Source: an uncultured Acidimicrobiales bacterium
GTDB lineage: Bacteria > Actinomycetota > Acidimicrobiia > Acidimicrobiales > SZUA-35
Length of the DNA: 64,000 nucleotides
Direction of reading: 5' to 3'
Assembly (NCBI GenBank): GCA_937922045.1
Contig: CAKZXA010000010.1
Span: forward strand, 62,001-126,000
How positions within the stretch are numbered: position 1 is the first letter of the stretch; the number at the start of each line of letters is the position of its first letter. Under the pieces are notes generated by a model, which was not told the DNA's origin, made no database searches, and saw only the letters and a list, made by a program, of their open reading frames with translations. Positions 16,735-27,853 of the stretch are shown here, piece by piece. A program made the position numbers and the translations under genes.

Positions 16735-18189
16735 ATGGCGGGCACAGCGGCGGCTGCGACTTCAAAACATTCGACTCTGATCGTCGGACTCGTTGGTGTG
16801 CTTTTCGGGGTATTGGTTCTGGCCGTGCTTTACGCGTCGCCAGCCGCGGCCCATACCGATCTCGCCTCTACCGACCCGCCAGACCGCGCCCAAATCGCTG
16901 ACCCGGTAGCGTCGGTCACGCTCACCTTTACCGGTGAGGTGACCATGCACGACCCTGGTGTCGAGGTTTTGTCGCCCAATGGTGTTGTTGTCACTCCCAC
17001 CCGGATTGAAAAAGGCAGTGCTGGCGTTTTCGTGGCCTTCTTTGAACCGCCGTTGGACGACGGAACCTTCGGACTCCGCTGGTCGGTTTCAGCGGCCGAC
17101 GCCCACCTCATCTCGGGAGGCCTGTCGTTCTCCGTTGAAGGTGCCAACGCTGAAGCCTCCGACGCTGTCGATGGCGAGACCGGTGATGGCGACGACGATG
17201 AGGCTTCATCTACCGTGACGTCGAGTCCGTCTTCGACCACGACCACGACCACGACCACGCCGGTGTCGTCTACAACGACCGAAGCGGAGCCGGATCGACA
17301 AGATGAGGACGATCAGGTCGAGGTGGCTGCTCCTGCCGCCATGCTCGACTTTTACAATGAGGCTCTTCCTCGATGGACGCGCGCTGTCCGTCAGGCTGGT
17401 CGAACCGCAGGCACACTTGGGTCGCTGGTCGCTGTCGGTGCACTGATCTTCTCCGCTCGAGTCCTTCGGGACGATCGGCTCGCAACGGAGCGTCCTGCGG
17501 TCAGAGATATGGCAGCGGTCGCTGGCGCTGTCGCCTCCATCGGTGCGGTCGGGGAGGTCGTGGCGCTATCCGAGGCCTTGAGCATCATGGACCTGGCTGG
17601 GGTACAGCTCGGCCTAGCCTTGGCGCTGCGCTTTGCCGGCGGCGCTCTATGCTCGACCAGCGGACGTTGGTTGGGCGCCCTCCTCCTCGTCGCCTCTTGG
17701 GGCGTCGATGGACACAGCGCAACGATTGAGCCTCGGATCCAGATGGTTGGTGCATCGATAGTCCACGGGCTCGTCGCCGCCGTATGGGTCGGGGGGATTG
17801 TGGCCTTGGTGCAGGTGTGTCGTCGGCGCCGGTCGCTGCTTGGCGTCGTTGGTGCTCGTTTCTCCGGGATCGCCGCCGCCAGCCTTGCGGTAGCTGCGCT
17901 TTCGGGTTCCGGCTTGGCCATCCTGATTACCGCCGAGCAAGAAGAGAGCTTTTGGGAGACGCTGACCACCACCCCGTGGGGTCTGATCTTGCTAGGCAAG
18001 CTCGTGGTGGTTCTGGCCGCTGTCTGTATCGGCGCCTACAACCGCTGGATCTTGATCCGCAACCTCACGATCGATGCCTCGATGGCCTCGTCGAGGCATT
18101 TCGCGAAAGTGGTGAGCATCGAGGCCGCCGTACTGCTGGTCGTTGCAACTATCACATCATTCCTCATCGTGGCTTCGCCGTTGGGCTAG
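16735..18189 (+). CDS. CopC-CopD fusion copper protein
   Basis: Membrane protein of 484 residues joining a CopC cupredoxin-like domain to a CopD multi-pass domain, as in YcnJ-type proteins. The signal segment at residues 14-36 ends in AAA, so cleavage would leave His40 as the mature N-terminus (HTDLASTDPPD), the copper ligand position in CopC. Further CopC features include SAADAHLISGG. A Thr/Ser-rich linker at about 163-185 leads to some eight membrane helices from residue 220 on. The likely role is copper binding outside the membrane and passage inward or storage. ATG 16735 was chosen for signal peptide length. A multicopper oxidase at the right end of the window may be a consumer, but it is not linked. 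Confidence 0.88.
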   Translation: MAGTAAAATSKHSTLIVGLVGVLFGVLVLAVLYASPAAAHTDLASTDPPDRAQIADPVASVTLTFTGEVTMHDPGVEVLSPNGVVVTPTRIEKGSAGVFVAFFEPPLDDGTFGLRWSVSAADAHLISGGLSFSVEGANAEASDAVDGETGDGDDDEASSTVTSSPSSTTTTTTTTPVSSTTTEAEPDRQDEDDQVEVAAPAAMLDFYNEALPRWTRAVRQAGRTAGTLGSLVAVGALIFSARVLRDDRLATERPAVRDMAAVAGAVASIGAVGEVVALSEALSIMDLAGVQLGLALALRFAGGALCSTSGRWLGALLLVASWGVDGHSATIEPRIQMVGASIVHGLVAAVWVGGIVALVQVCRRRRSLLGVVGARFSGIAAASLAVAALSGSGLAILITAEQEESFWETLTTTPWGLILLGKLVVVLAAVCIGAYNRWILIRNLTIDASMASSRHFAKVVSIEAAVLLVVATITSFLIVASPLG

Positions 18190-18208
18190 TTCTGCCCCTC
18201 GTCGGTCG

Positions 18209-18385
18209 GTGAGCCATACGTGGCGGGGTACAAGGGGGAACAGGGGAACGTTTGAAAGGCGGCGTCGGTTTGCGGCCTGCACCGCGGCCAGGACTGCCGT
18301 CGGTCGCTGTACCCAGTTCGATGGTCCCGAGGTCATCTTTGACGACGGGGATCATGTGGTCGTTCTCTTCACGAATGCGACTTAG
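18209..18385 (+). CDS. Doubtful 58-residue ORF
   Basis: A short frame from GTG 18209 to TAG 18385 in the 239-bp gap between the copC-copD fusion gene and wecA. The last 24 residues (FDGPEVIFDDGDHVVVLF) look like a real beta-rich protein end, but the first half is Arg-rich and unconvincing. There is no good ribosome site. It could be a relic of a longer gene or chance. Confidence 0.22.
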   Translation: MSHTWRGTRGNRGTFERRRRFAACTAARTAVGRCTQFDGPEVIFDDGDHVVVLFTNAT

Positions 18386-18428
18386 GGGCTGCGGGACGGC
18401 GTCGAACATGCTACGTTGACGGCGGCCC

Positions 18429-19541
18429 ATGAGACCCGCCCTCTCGTCGTACTTGGTCGTCGCTGCGGTCACCGCCGTCGTGACGCTGGCACTTATCCCT
18501 CTCGTTCGCCTCATCGCTCATGCGACAGGCTTGTTGGCTGAACCAGATGCACGTCGGTTTCATGCGAAGCCAACCCCGATTCTTGGCGGCGCGGCCATGT
18601 ATGTCGGCTTTGTTGCCGGTCTCGCCACCGCCTGGCGGTCGGGCTGGTTTGCGCCTTCGTTTGACGGATCGACCGAGCCGGTCGCTGTTCTGGCCTGCGC
18701 CACCGTCGCCTGCCTCGTCGGACTCGTCGATGATGTGCTCGATATCTCAGCTCCGGCGAAGACAGCCGGTGTATCGCTGGCCGCCGTTCTTCTCGCCCTC
18801 GGCGGCGTCAGTATCATCTGGTTTCGGATCCCCTTCCTCGACGTTTTTGTCCTTCCCGCCGACCTGACCTTGCTGTTGTCGGTCGTGTGGGTTTTGGGTA
18901 TGGCCAACGCCGTCAACTTCATCGATGGGCTGGATGGTCTGGCTGGCGGCATCGTGGGTATCGGCGCATTGGCCTTCATGCTCTATGGGGTGCGCATGGG
19001 ACAGGTCGAGCTGCTCTTCCCAAGCAATATCGGCCCACTGATAGCGGCCCTGGTCGTTGGCATGTGTTTGGGCTTCTTGCCGTGGAACGTCTTTCCGGCC
19101 CAGATCTTCATGGGCGACAGTGGTTCGTTGCTCCTCGGGAGCTTGATGGCAGCATCGACGATGGCGGTCGGCGGGCGAACCCCCGATCCGTTCAGTGGTC
19201 AAACGTTTTTCTTCTATGCGCCCCTCGCTATCCCCCTGCTGATCCTGGGGGTTCCTGTGCTCGACACGGCCTTCGCCATCGTCCGCCGTGCGACGCATCG
19301 CCAAGGTCTTGCGACAGCGGACAAAGACCATCTCCACCACCGACTGGTGCGGCTGGGCCATGGCCATCGGCGTAGCGTCGGGATTCTTTGGGCCTGGACA
19401 GCCTTGTTGTCAGCCTTCGTGCTTTACCCCACCTACAATGAGGGCCAAGGTGACGGTGTGGTGCCCATTGGGGTCGGCATGCTGGCCCTGTTGTTGTACA
19501 CCCTGTTCCATCCGGGCATCCGTATAGGACAGGTCCGGTAA
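18429..19541 (+). CDS. wecA: Undecaprenyl-phosphate GlcNAc-1-phosphate transferase (WecA/TagO-like)
   Basis: Polyprenyl-phosphate sugar-1-phosphate transferase, which loads the first sugar onto undecaprenyl phosphate for cell wall glycopolymers. It has 370 residues and about eleven membrane helices. Signature motifs are present: DDVLDI in the first cytosolic loop, NAVNFIDGLDGLAGG, FMGDSGS, and the HLHHRL loop that marks the WecA/TagO branch instead of MraY. ATG 18429 starts directly before the first membrane helix. It stands just upstream of the ATP synthase operon, an order also found in mycobacteria. Confidence 0.93.
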   Translation: MRPALSSYLVVAAVTAVVTLALIPLVRLIAHATGLLAEPDARRFHAKPTPILGGAAMYVGFVAGLATAWRSGWFAPSFDGSTEPVAVLACATVACLVGLVDDVLDISAPAKTAGVSLAAVLLALGGVSIIWFRIPFLDVFVLPADLTLLLSVVWVLGMANAVNFIDGLDGLAGGIVGIGALAFMLYGVRMGQVELLFPSNIGPLIAALVVGMCLGFLPWNVFPAQIFMGDSGSLLLGSLMAASTMAVGGRTPDPFSGQTFFFYAPLAIPLLILGVPVLDTAFAIVRRATHRQGLATADKDHLHHRLVRLGHGHRRSVGILWAWTALLSAFVLYPTYNEGQGDGVVPIGVGMLALLLYTLFHPGIRIGQVR

Positions 19542-19621
19542 CGATCTAAGCGCCCCATGGCAGGGTTGGTGGCAGCCGTCGAGGTTGCGGTCAGAGCCCA
19601 GCAGGGAGCGAGGAGAGACTC

Positions 19622-19918
19622 GTGGACGGATCGCAAAGCCCAAACGGTACGAACGGTCAAGCGGTAGACGCTGGGCCCGATTCGATGACTCGAGATATGG
19701 CTCAAGGTGTGAGCGGGTATGAACTTGTCTTGTCCGGTGTCGTCTTTGCTCTGGCTGGCGTCTGGATCGACAAGAAACTCGAAACCACCCCCCTCTTTAT
19801 CCTGGTCCTCTCGGTTCTCGGCTTTGGCGGTTCGGCCTTGAATATCTACTACCGCTACAACCGTGAGATGCGTGAACACGAAGCCGAAGCCGCGGCTCGC
19901 CGAAAGGGTCCAGCATGA
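19622..19918 (+). CDS. AtpZ/AtpI-like small membrane protein
   Basis: 98-residue protein at the head of the ATP synthase operon. Two membrane helices (ELVLSGVVFALAGVWIDKK and LFILVLSVLGFGGSALNIYY) flank a short loop with the WIDKKLETTP element common to AtpZ-type proteins. The charged C-terminus is probably cytosolic. GTG 19622 follows an AGGAGAG ribosome site. Members of this family are thought to be assembly factors or ion channels linked to F1Fo; the function here is inferred from position and shape. Its stop lies within a 14-bp tandem duplication. Confidence 0.8.
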   Translation: MDGSQSPNGTNGQAVDAGPDSMTRDMAQGVSGYELVLSGVVFALAGVWIDKKLETTPLFILVLSVLGFGGSALNIYYRYNREMREHEAEAAARRKGPA

Positions 19919-19948
19919 GGGATACGGCATGAGGGATACGGCATGAGG
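19913..19948 (+). repeat. 14-bp tandem duplication at a stop/start junction
   Basis: GCATGAGGGATACG occurs at 19913-19926 and 19927-19940, with a third partial copy, GCATGAGG, at 19941-19948. The upstream gene's TGA is in the first unit and the downstream ATG is in the partial third. It is the same arrangement as at the hom-thrC junction but with a different sequence. Confidence 0.95.
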
Positions 19949-20476
19949 ATCGAAGGCGACGCGCCCGAGGCCCAGATCGCCTGGGATATCGTTCGTCGAG
20001 GTCTGATGGTCGCGCCCTTTGCGGTTGGCCTGGTCTGGCTGGTTGCCGATCGGCCGAATGCACTGTCGGTCGGCTTCGGCATCGGTATCGTGCTGGCCAA
20101 CCTTCTTTTGTCGGCTTACCTCTTGCGGTGGGCGGCTCGGATCTCGCTCGGGCTGGTGGCCTCGGTTTCGATCGGCGGCTACGTCATGCGGCTGGCACTG
20201 ATCTTTCTCGCCGTGTGGTTTGTGAAAGACATGGCGTGGGTACGCATGCTGCCTCTCGGTCTTGCGATTATTGCCACTCACCTTGGGCTCCTCGTTTGGG
20301 AGTTGCGCTACGTTTCGGGCACCTATGCTCACCCTGGCTTGAAACCGTCGACCCGACGACCGGCCGCCGGGTACCGGGGCCAGTGGCAGCAGGCGGTAAA
20401 CGCCCGCCACGAAGATCAGAAGAAACGCAACAAAATTGAACGAGTGAGTGGCGAGAAGGCCACGGAAGCGACGTAG
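19943..20476 (+). CDS. ATP synthase operon membrane protein (AtpI-like)
   Basis: 177-residue integral membrane protein with four predicted helices between about residues 18 and 118 and a basic, hydrophilic tail. The arrangement and the length resemble ATP synthase protein I, an assembly helper for the c-ring in other bacteria, although sequence conservation in this family is low. It begins at the third ATGAGG of the tandem duplication, 24 bp after the preceding gene. A 337-bp non-coding break follows before atpB, so it may be on a separate transcript from the enzyme subunits. Confidence 0.75.
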   Translation: MRIEGDAPEAQIAWDIVRRGLMVAPFAVGLVWLVADRPNALSVGFGIGIVLANLLLSAYLLRWAARISLGLVASVSIGGYVMRLALIFLAVWFVKDMAWVRMLPLGLAIIATHLGLLVWELRYVSGTYAHPGLKPSTRRPAAGYRGQWQQAVNARHEDQKKRNKIERVSGEKATEAT

Positions 20477-20813
20477 AAATCGGGATGATCACGATGAAAA
20501 TGCATACAGAACAGATGTAGGCAGTCTTGATCTCACCGATGCTTACAGATGTCGTGTAGCGACCGATGGGGCAGATGGAGATCATCTCCATTTGGCCTTT
20601 GGTTGCTACGGAACCAAAACAAGATGGAAATCGGTATGGCAGAAGGCCTTGATTCCGGAACAATCGACTAGGTTTTGCCCGCAGCGACATGTTGGACCAG
20701 AAGCTTGCCCAACGATCTTGCTGCCTGACTCGGTCGTAGCCCCAGTCTTCAAAGCATTTGCCTGAAGATCGCGCAACTACCACGAAGAACAACACAACAG
20801 GAGCCCTCAGGAC
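20477..20813. other. 337-bp break before atpB, AT-richer, with palindrome and repeats
   Basis: No gene is supported here. The stretch looks visibly richer in A/T than its surroundings. It has a near-perfect 23-bp palindrome at 20572-20594 and three copies of a CAGATG-centred direct repeat at 20511, 20545 and 20571 (ACAGATGTAG, ACAGATGTCG, GCAGATGGAG). The position suggests the main promoter and control region of the F1Fo subunit genes. An open frame crossing it starts inside the upstream gene and has no protein-like composition. Confidence 0.6.
20572..20594. promoter_or_regulatory. 23-bp palindrome upstream of atpB
   Basis: CAGATGGAGAT (20572-20582), a single central C, then ATCTCCATTTG (20584-20594). 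Ten of eleven positions are Watson-Crick complementary, and the remaining one is G-T. The length and symmetry fit a dimeric regulator's operator, or an RNA hairpin in the atpB leader. It lies about 220 bp before the atpB start. Confidence 0.6.
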
Positions 20814-21566
20814 GTGTTCGGACTCGAGTACCCCCCAATTGACAACCTGGTCGTATGGCCCGATGCCTTGTTTGAAGGAACCATTCTTGGTTTCAACAAG
20901 ATCGCGCTGATCAGCCTGCTGGCCATGTTGATTCCGGCTGCCATCTTTTTCTTCTCCAAGAAGGACCTGGTACCTCGCGGCCTGCAGAACGTGGCCGAAG
21001 GCGCCGTCGAGCTTGTCGAGAAAGAGGTCATCCTCCCGGCTATCGGTCCTGACGGCCTTCGGTACCTGCCCCTGCTGCTGAGTGTCTTTCTCTTCGTCTT
21101 CTTCGGCAACATCTTCGAAGTCATTCCTGTCTTCCAGATGCCAGCCAACGCCCGTATGGCCAACCCGATGTTCCTGGCCCTGATGGTGCTCGTCGTCTTC
21201 ACCTTCATCGGCTTCAAATACAACGGTGCGAAGTTCTTCACCGATATCGCCTGGCCTCCGGATGTTCCAGTCGGGCTCCGCCCCCTGGTCGGCTTCATCG
21301 AACTGCTCTCAACGTTCATCCTGCGCCCCTTCGGTCTGGCTGTCCGTCTCTTCGCCAACATGCTCGCCGGCCACATCTTGCTGGTCACCTTCGGCGTACT
21401 CTGTATCGCTGTCGCCTCGGGCTGGCTGTTCCCGCTCCTGGCCTTGACCTTCCCCATGCTGGTTCTGCTCACCGGATTCGAGATCTTCGTCTCGTTCTTG
21501 CAAGCCTTCGTGTTCGCCCTGCTAACCGCCGTCTACATCGGCCTTTCTCTCCACCCGGCCCACTAG
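20814..21566 (+). CDS. atpB: F1Fo ATP synthase subunit a
   Basis: Stator subunit of the Fo proton channel, 250 residues, with five to six membrane helices. The essential arginine lies in PFGLAVRLFANMLAGH, and the last helix GFEIFVSFLQAFVFALLTAVYIGLSLH carries the conserved Gln. GTG 20814 is preceded by an AGGAGCCCTCAGGAC stretch that provides a ribosome site. It is the first enzyme subunit gene after the 337-bp regulatory gap; the order after it is c, b, b', delta, alpha, gamma, beta, epsilon. Confidence 0.96.
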   Translation: MFGLEYPPIDNLVVWPDALFEGTILGFNKIALISLLAMLIPAAIFFFSKKDLVPRGLQNVAEGAVELVEKEVILPAIGPDGLRYLPLLLSVFLFVFFGNIFEVIPVFQMPANARMANPMFLALMVLVVFTFIGFKYNGAKFFTDIAWPPDVPVGLRPLVGFIELLSTFILRPFGLAVRLFANMLAGHILLVTFGVLCIAVASGWLFPLLALTFPMLVLLTGFEIFVSFLQAFVFALLTAVYIGLSLHPAH

Positions 21567-21673
21567 CCTCAGGAGAGTTGCTCGACGCTGTCGCAGCCTG
21601 CGCACCGTCGCCTAGAAATACCTTTTAGTTCTCGTTAACCCAAGCAAGCGTCCGCCGGGAATCCGGTGGGTAA

Positions 21674-21988
<315 letters not shown>

Positions 21989-21997
21989 GAGCATCGG

Positions 21998-22528
21998 ATG
22001 CTTCTCCTACTAGCAGCAGAGGCAGCGGAGGAGGCCGGCGAAGCCGCCAGCAACCCGATTCTGCCCGACATGAGCGAGATGGTCTGGGGCGTGCTTTCTT
22101 TCGCCCTGCTCTATGCCTTGATCAACTACGTTCTGTTACCCCCGATCCTGCGGGCTCGCAATGATCGAGCAGCCACAATCCAGGCCGATCGCGATGCAGC
22201 TGAAGCTGCTCGTGCCCGGGCCGTCTCGGCCTCGGCCGAGGTCGACGATCAGTTGTCCGGTGTTCGCGCCGAGGCCGCTGAGCTCGTCGATGAGGCTCGA
22301 GCCGAAGCAGAAGCAGAGCGTCAACGTCTCGTGGCCCGCGCCGAGCGCGAGGTCAACGCCATGCAAGAGATCGCCGACGGCGAGATCGAGCGTGAGCGTG
22401 AAGAGGCGATGGTCTCGCTGCGACCGCAGGTTGCCGATCTGGCCGCCGACGCTGCCTCCCGTGTCATGGGCCGCAGCGTTGATGCCAGCGCAGCCGGCCC
22501 GGCCATCGACCGCGTCATGAACAGCTGA
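21998..22528 (+). CDS. atpF: F1Fo ATP synthase subunit b
   Basis: Peripheral stalk subunit, 176 residues. One membrane helix (VWGVLSFALLYALINYVLLPPIL, about 29-51) is followed by a long Ala/Glu/Arg-rich coiled coil, as expected of b. It starts 9 bp after the c subunit gene. A second, related stalk gene follows, so the enzyme probably has a b/b' heterodimer. Confidence 0.93.
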   Translation: MLLLLAAEAAEEAGEAASNPILPDMSEMVWGVLSFALLYALINYVLLPPILRARNDRAATIQADRDAAEAARARAVSASAEVDDQLSGVRAEAAELVDEARAEAEAERQRLVARAEREVNAMQEIADGEIEREREEAMVSLRPQVADLAADAASRVMGRSVDASAAGPAIDRVMNS

Positions 22529-22538
22529 GGTAAACAAC

Positions 22539-23099
22539 ATGAACCTAGCTCTACAAACCGCATTCATGGAGACTGCGTTTCTCATCGGCGCAGAGGAGCC
22601 AAACAGTTTCTTGCTGGCTGGCGACAAGAAAGAGATCTACTGGGGATCGGCCGCTTTCTTCGTGCTGATGGCCCTGGTGGTCTGGAAAGGCCTCGGCCCG
22701 ATCAAGGCCGCTATGGCCAACCGCACCGCTGGCATCGAGGCCGAACTAGCCGAGGCGAAGGCCGATCGTGAAGCCGCCGAGCGTGCGCTGACCGAATCGT
22801 CGGCCGACCTGCCCGATCTGGCCCAAGAGGAAGCTCGCATTCGGCGTGAAGCCGAAGAGACCGCGACCAAGCTCAAGGCCGACCTCATCGCCAAAGCGGA
22901 GATCGAAGCCGAGAGCGTTCGTGAGCGTGGCCAGGCCGAAGTCGCAAATCGCAAGCGTCAGGCTCAGGCCGACCTTTCAGCCAAGATGGCCGAAGCTACT
23001 CGCGATGGTGCCGAAGCCGCGGTCCGTGATGGCCTCGACTCGGGCGCCCAGGTCGATCTGATCGAGAAGTACATCAACGAGGTGGGTCAGCTGTCATGA
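22539..23099 (+). CDS. F1Fo ATP synthase second b-type subunit (b')
   Basis: 186-residue protein with one membrane helix (residues 34-52, YWGSAAFFVLMALVVWKGL) and a long coiled coil. The region KGLGPIKAAMANRTAGIEAELAEAKADREAAERAL matches the tether of b subunits. In mycobacteria the second b-like polypeptide is fused to delta; here it ends with its own TGA, which overlaps the atpH ATG (ATGA, 23096-23099), so the two are separate but translationally coupled. Which of the two stalk genes should be called b is arbitrary. Confidence 0.9.
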   Translation: MNLALQTAFMETAFLIGAEEPNSFLLAGDKKEIYWGSAAFFVLMALVVWKGLGPIKAAMANRTAGIEAELAEAKADREAAERALTESSADLPDLAQEEARIRREAEETATKLKADLIAKAEIEAESVRERGQAEVANRKRQAQADLSAKMAEATRDGAEAAVRDGLDSGAQVDLIEKYINEVGQLS

Positions 23100-23620
23100 C
23101 GAGTCATATCGCTGGATACGCCCAAGCCTTTCTCTCGGTAGCCCGAGCCGAAGGCAACGTAGATGTCACCCGCTCGCAGCTGGGCGACGTAAGCCGCGCC
23201 ATTGCGGGCAACGATGAGCTCAGCTCCTCGTTAAACAACAATCTGCTTCCTGCCGCCACCCGCATCCAGATCGTCGACGACATCCTCGACGGCAAGGCGA
23301 GCGATACGGTTCGCTCTCTTGTCTCGATGGTTGTTGGTGCCGGTCGCGGGCGAGACCTTGGTGCGATCGTTCAAGCCTTTAGTGATCAGGCAGCGGCCTC
23401 ATCCGGCAAGCGCGTGGCCACGGTCCGTACTGCGGTGGCGCTTACCGACGACCAGAAACAACGCTTGGCCCACGCCCTGAAGGCGCAGGCTGGCGGCGAG
23501 GTCGAACTCGAAAACATCGTTGATCCCGATGTTGTTGGTGGCGCTGTCACCACCATTGGCGACACGATCATTGACGGCTCTGTACGCAGCCGATTGAATC
23601 AACTGCGCGACACCTTGTAA
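23096..23620 (+). CDS. atpH: F1Fo ATP synthase subunit delta
   Basis: OSCP-type subunit that holds the peripheral stalk to the top of F1; 174 residues, standard length. The N-terminal helical domain (IAGYAQAFLSVARAEGNVD) and the C-terminal VDPDVVGGAVTTIGDTIIDGSVRSRLNQLR signature are both present. It starts by a 4-bp overlap with the b' gene. Confidence 0.94.
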   Translation: MTSHIAGYAQAFLSVARAEGNVDVTRSQLGDVSRAIAGNDELSSSLNNNLLPAATRIQIVDDILDGKASDTVRSLVSMVVGAGRGRDLGAIVQAFSDQAAASSGKRVATVRTAVALTDDQKQRLAHALKAQAGGEVELENIVDPDVVGGAVTTIGDTIIDGSVRSRLNQLRDTL

Positions 23621-23686
23621 CCCGTCGCTCGTTACCCCTGCCCAACAAGAACTCCTAGAACACCTGCCGAGAAGAGAGAACACCAG

Positions 23687-25306
23687 ATGGCACTGTCCTT
23701 TGATCCAAGTGAGATCACCAGCGCGCTGAGGAAGAACCTCGACAGCCTCGACACCGATGTGCACAGCTCAACGGTTGGTCGTGTGGCCGAGGTCGGCGAC
23801 GGTATCGCCCGTGTGAGCGGCTTGCCGAACGCTGCGGTTAACGAGATGCTGCGTTTCGCCGATGGCACCATCGGTCTTGCCCTCAACCTCGACGAGGACA
23901 CGATCGGTGCTGTGGTCTTGGGCGACGTCAACGCGATCGCTGAGGGGCAGCCGGTGGAAGCCACCGGTGAGATCCTCTCGGTTCCTGTCGGCGACGGCGT
24001 CATCGGACGCGTTGTCAACATGTTGGGCGAGCCCATCGACGGCAAGGGTCCACTCACCGATGTTGAGCCCCGCCGTATGGAGATTCAGGCCCCGGGTATC
24101 ACCGGCCGCCAGCCGGTGCATGAGCCCATGCAGACCGGCATCAAGGCCGTCGACTCGCTGATTCCGATCGGCCGTGGCCAGCGCGAGCTGATCATCGGCG
24201 ACCGCAAGACGGGCAAGACGACGATCGCCATCGACACCATCCTGGCTCAAAAGGGCCTTGGCGTGAAGTGCATCTATGTCGCCATCGGCCAGAAGGGCTC
24301 GACGGTCGCTCAGACGGTTGCCCTGCTGGAAGAGCACGGAGCCATGGACTACACGGTTGCCGTGGTGGCCCCGGCCTCCGACCCTGCTCCGTTCAAGTTC
24401 CTCGCTCCTTACTCCGGCTGCGCAATCGGGCAGCATTGGATGGAAAACGGCGACCACGCACTCATCGTTTACGATGATCTTTCGAAGCAGGCCGAGGCTT
24501 ATCGCCAGGTTTCGCTCTTGCTCCGTCGTCCTCCGGGCCGTGAGGCCTACCCCGGCGACGTCTTCTACCTCCATAGCCGTCTCCTCGAACGAGCGGCCAA
24601 GCTCAGCGATGAGCTCGGCGCTGGCTCGATGACCGCTCTGCCGGTCATCGAGACCAAGGCTGGCGACGGCTCGGCCTACATTCCGACCAACGTGATCTCG
24701 ATTACCGACGGACAGATCTTCCTCCAGGACGACATGTTCAAGTCGGGTATTCGTCCCGCCGTCGATGTGGGTATCTCGGTCTCCCGAGTTGGTTCGGCCG
24801 CTCAGATCAAGGCCATGAAGAACGCTGTCGGTACGCTCAAGTCCGATCTGCAGCAGTTCCGTGATCTTGCCGCCTTCGCCGCTTTCGGTTCCGACCTCGA
24901 CCCTGTATCCCAGGCCCAGCTCGATCGGGGCTACCGTCTCACCGAGCTCCTGAAGCAGGGCATCAATGCACCGGTTCCCGTCGAGGAACAGGTCGTTGTG
25001 CTCTACGCCGGAACCCGTGGCTATCTCGATGGGGTTGAAGTCGTCGATGTCGGTCGCTACGAGTCTGAGTTGCTCGAATGGTTCAATGCACGCCACGGCG
25101 ACATGTTCGACTCGATTCGCTCAAACGGTACGGTCCCTGATGAGGAAGCCCTTGAGGCTGCCATCGCCGCCTTTACCGACCAGTTCCAGGGCACCAAGAC
25201 CACGGACTCATCACCTGAGGCCGAGGCTCAAGCCGATGCGACGACCCGAATGGTCGACGCGACGAACACACTGCCCGAAGAAGACGTCTCCCGAGTGGAT
25301 CAGTAA
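23687..25306 (+). CDS. atpA: F1Fo ATP synthase subunit alpha
   Basis: Non-catalytic nucleotide-binding subunit of F1, 539 residues. The P-loop is GDRKTGKT at 171-178. The [30 protein letters not shown] block and the alpha signature [17 protein letters not shown] are intact. The C-terminus carries about 25 extra acidic and Thr-rich residues beyond the usual end, a feature also seen as an extended alpha tail in mycobacteria, where it inhibits ATP hydrolysis; whether this one does so is unknown. It starts at ATG 23687 after a GAGAAGAGAG ribosome region. Confidence 0.97.
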   Translation: MALSFDPSEITSALRKNLDSLDTDVHSSTVGRVAEVGDGIARVSGLPNAAVNEMLRFADGTIGLALNLDEDTIGAVVLGDVNAIAEGQPVEATGEILSVPVGDGVIGRVVNMLGEPIDGKGPLTDVEPRRMEIQAPGITGRQPVHEPMQTGIKAVDSLIPIGRGQRELIIGDRKTGKTTIAIDTILAQKGLGVKCIYVAIGQKGSTVAQTVALLEEHGAMDYTVAVVAPASDPAPFKFLAPYSGCAIGQHWMENGDHALIVYDDLSKQAEAYRQVSLLLRRPPGREAYPGDVFYLHSRLLERAAKLSDELGAGSMTALPVIETKAGDGSAYIPTNVISITDGQIFLQDDMFKSGIRPAVDVGISVSRVGSAAQIKAMKNAVGTLKSDLQQFRDLAAFAAFGSDLDPVSQAQLDRGYRLTELLKQGINAPVPVEEQVVVLYAGTRGYLDGVEVVDVGRYESELLEWFNARHGDMFDSIRSNGTVPDEEALEAAIAAFTDQFQGTKTTDSSPEAEAQADATTRMVDATNTLPEEDVSRVDQ

Positions 25307-25349
25307 TCATGCGGACCGAAACGTCGCAACCAGGAAGTGAGAACGCCTA

Positions 25350-27777
<2,428 letters not shown>

Positions 27778-27815
27778 ACGTGTCGTCGCCGACGGCTCCG
27801 AAACGTTTACCACGA

Positions 27816-27832
27816 GTTTGCCTTTGGCAAAC
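27816..27832 (+). other. Intercistronic hairpin between atpD and atpC
   Basis: GTTTGCC (27816-27822), loop TTT, GGCAAAC (27826-27832): a perfect 7-bp stem, 21 bp before the atpC start. It has no uridine run, so it may tune epsilon translation or mRNA stability without ending transcription. Confidence 0.55.
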
Positions 27833-27853
27833 ATCGGCGATGGGAGACTTCTG

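Noticed and set aside
19433..20410. 325-codon minus-strand frame over the two accessory atp genes
   Set aside because: Hydrophilic, Arg/Gln/His-rich translation with no helices or motifs, while the plus strand has two membrane proteins with normal starts.
20448..20765. 105-codon plus-strand frame across the gap before atpB
   Set aside because: Starts inside the preceding gene, has no ribosome site, and its translation has no protein-like pattern; the interval is better read as regulatory.
23768..25096. 442-codon open frame antisense to atpA
   Set aside because: It mirrors a conserved ATP synthase gene, has no ribosome site, and its translation resembles no protein. A codon-bias shadow.
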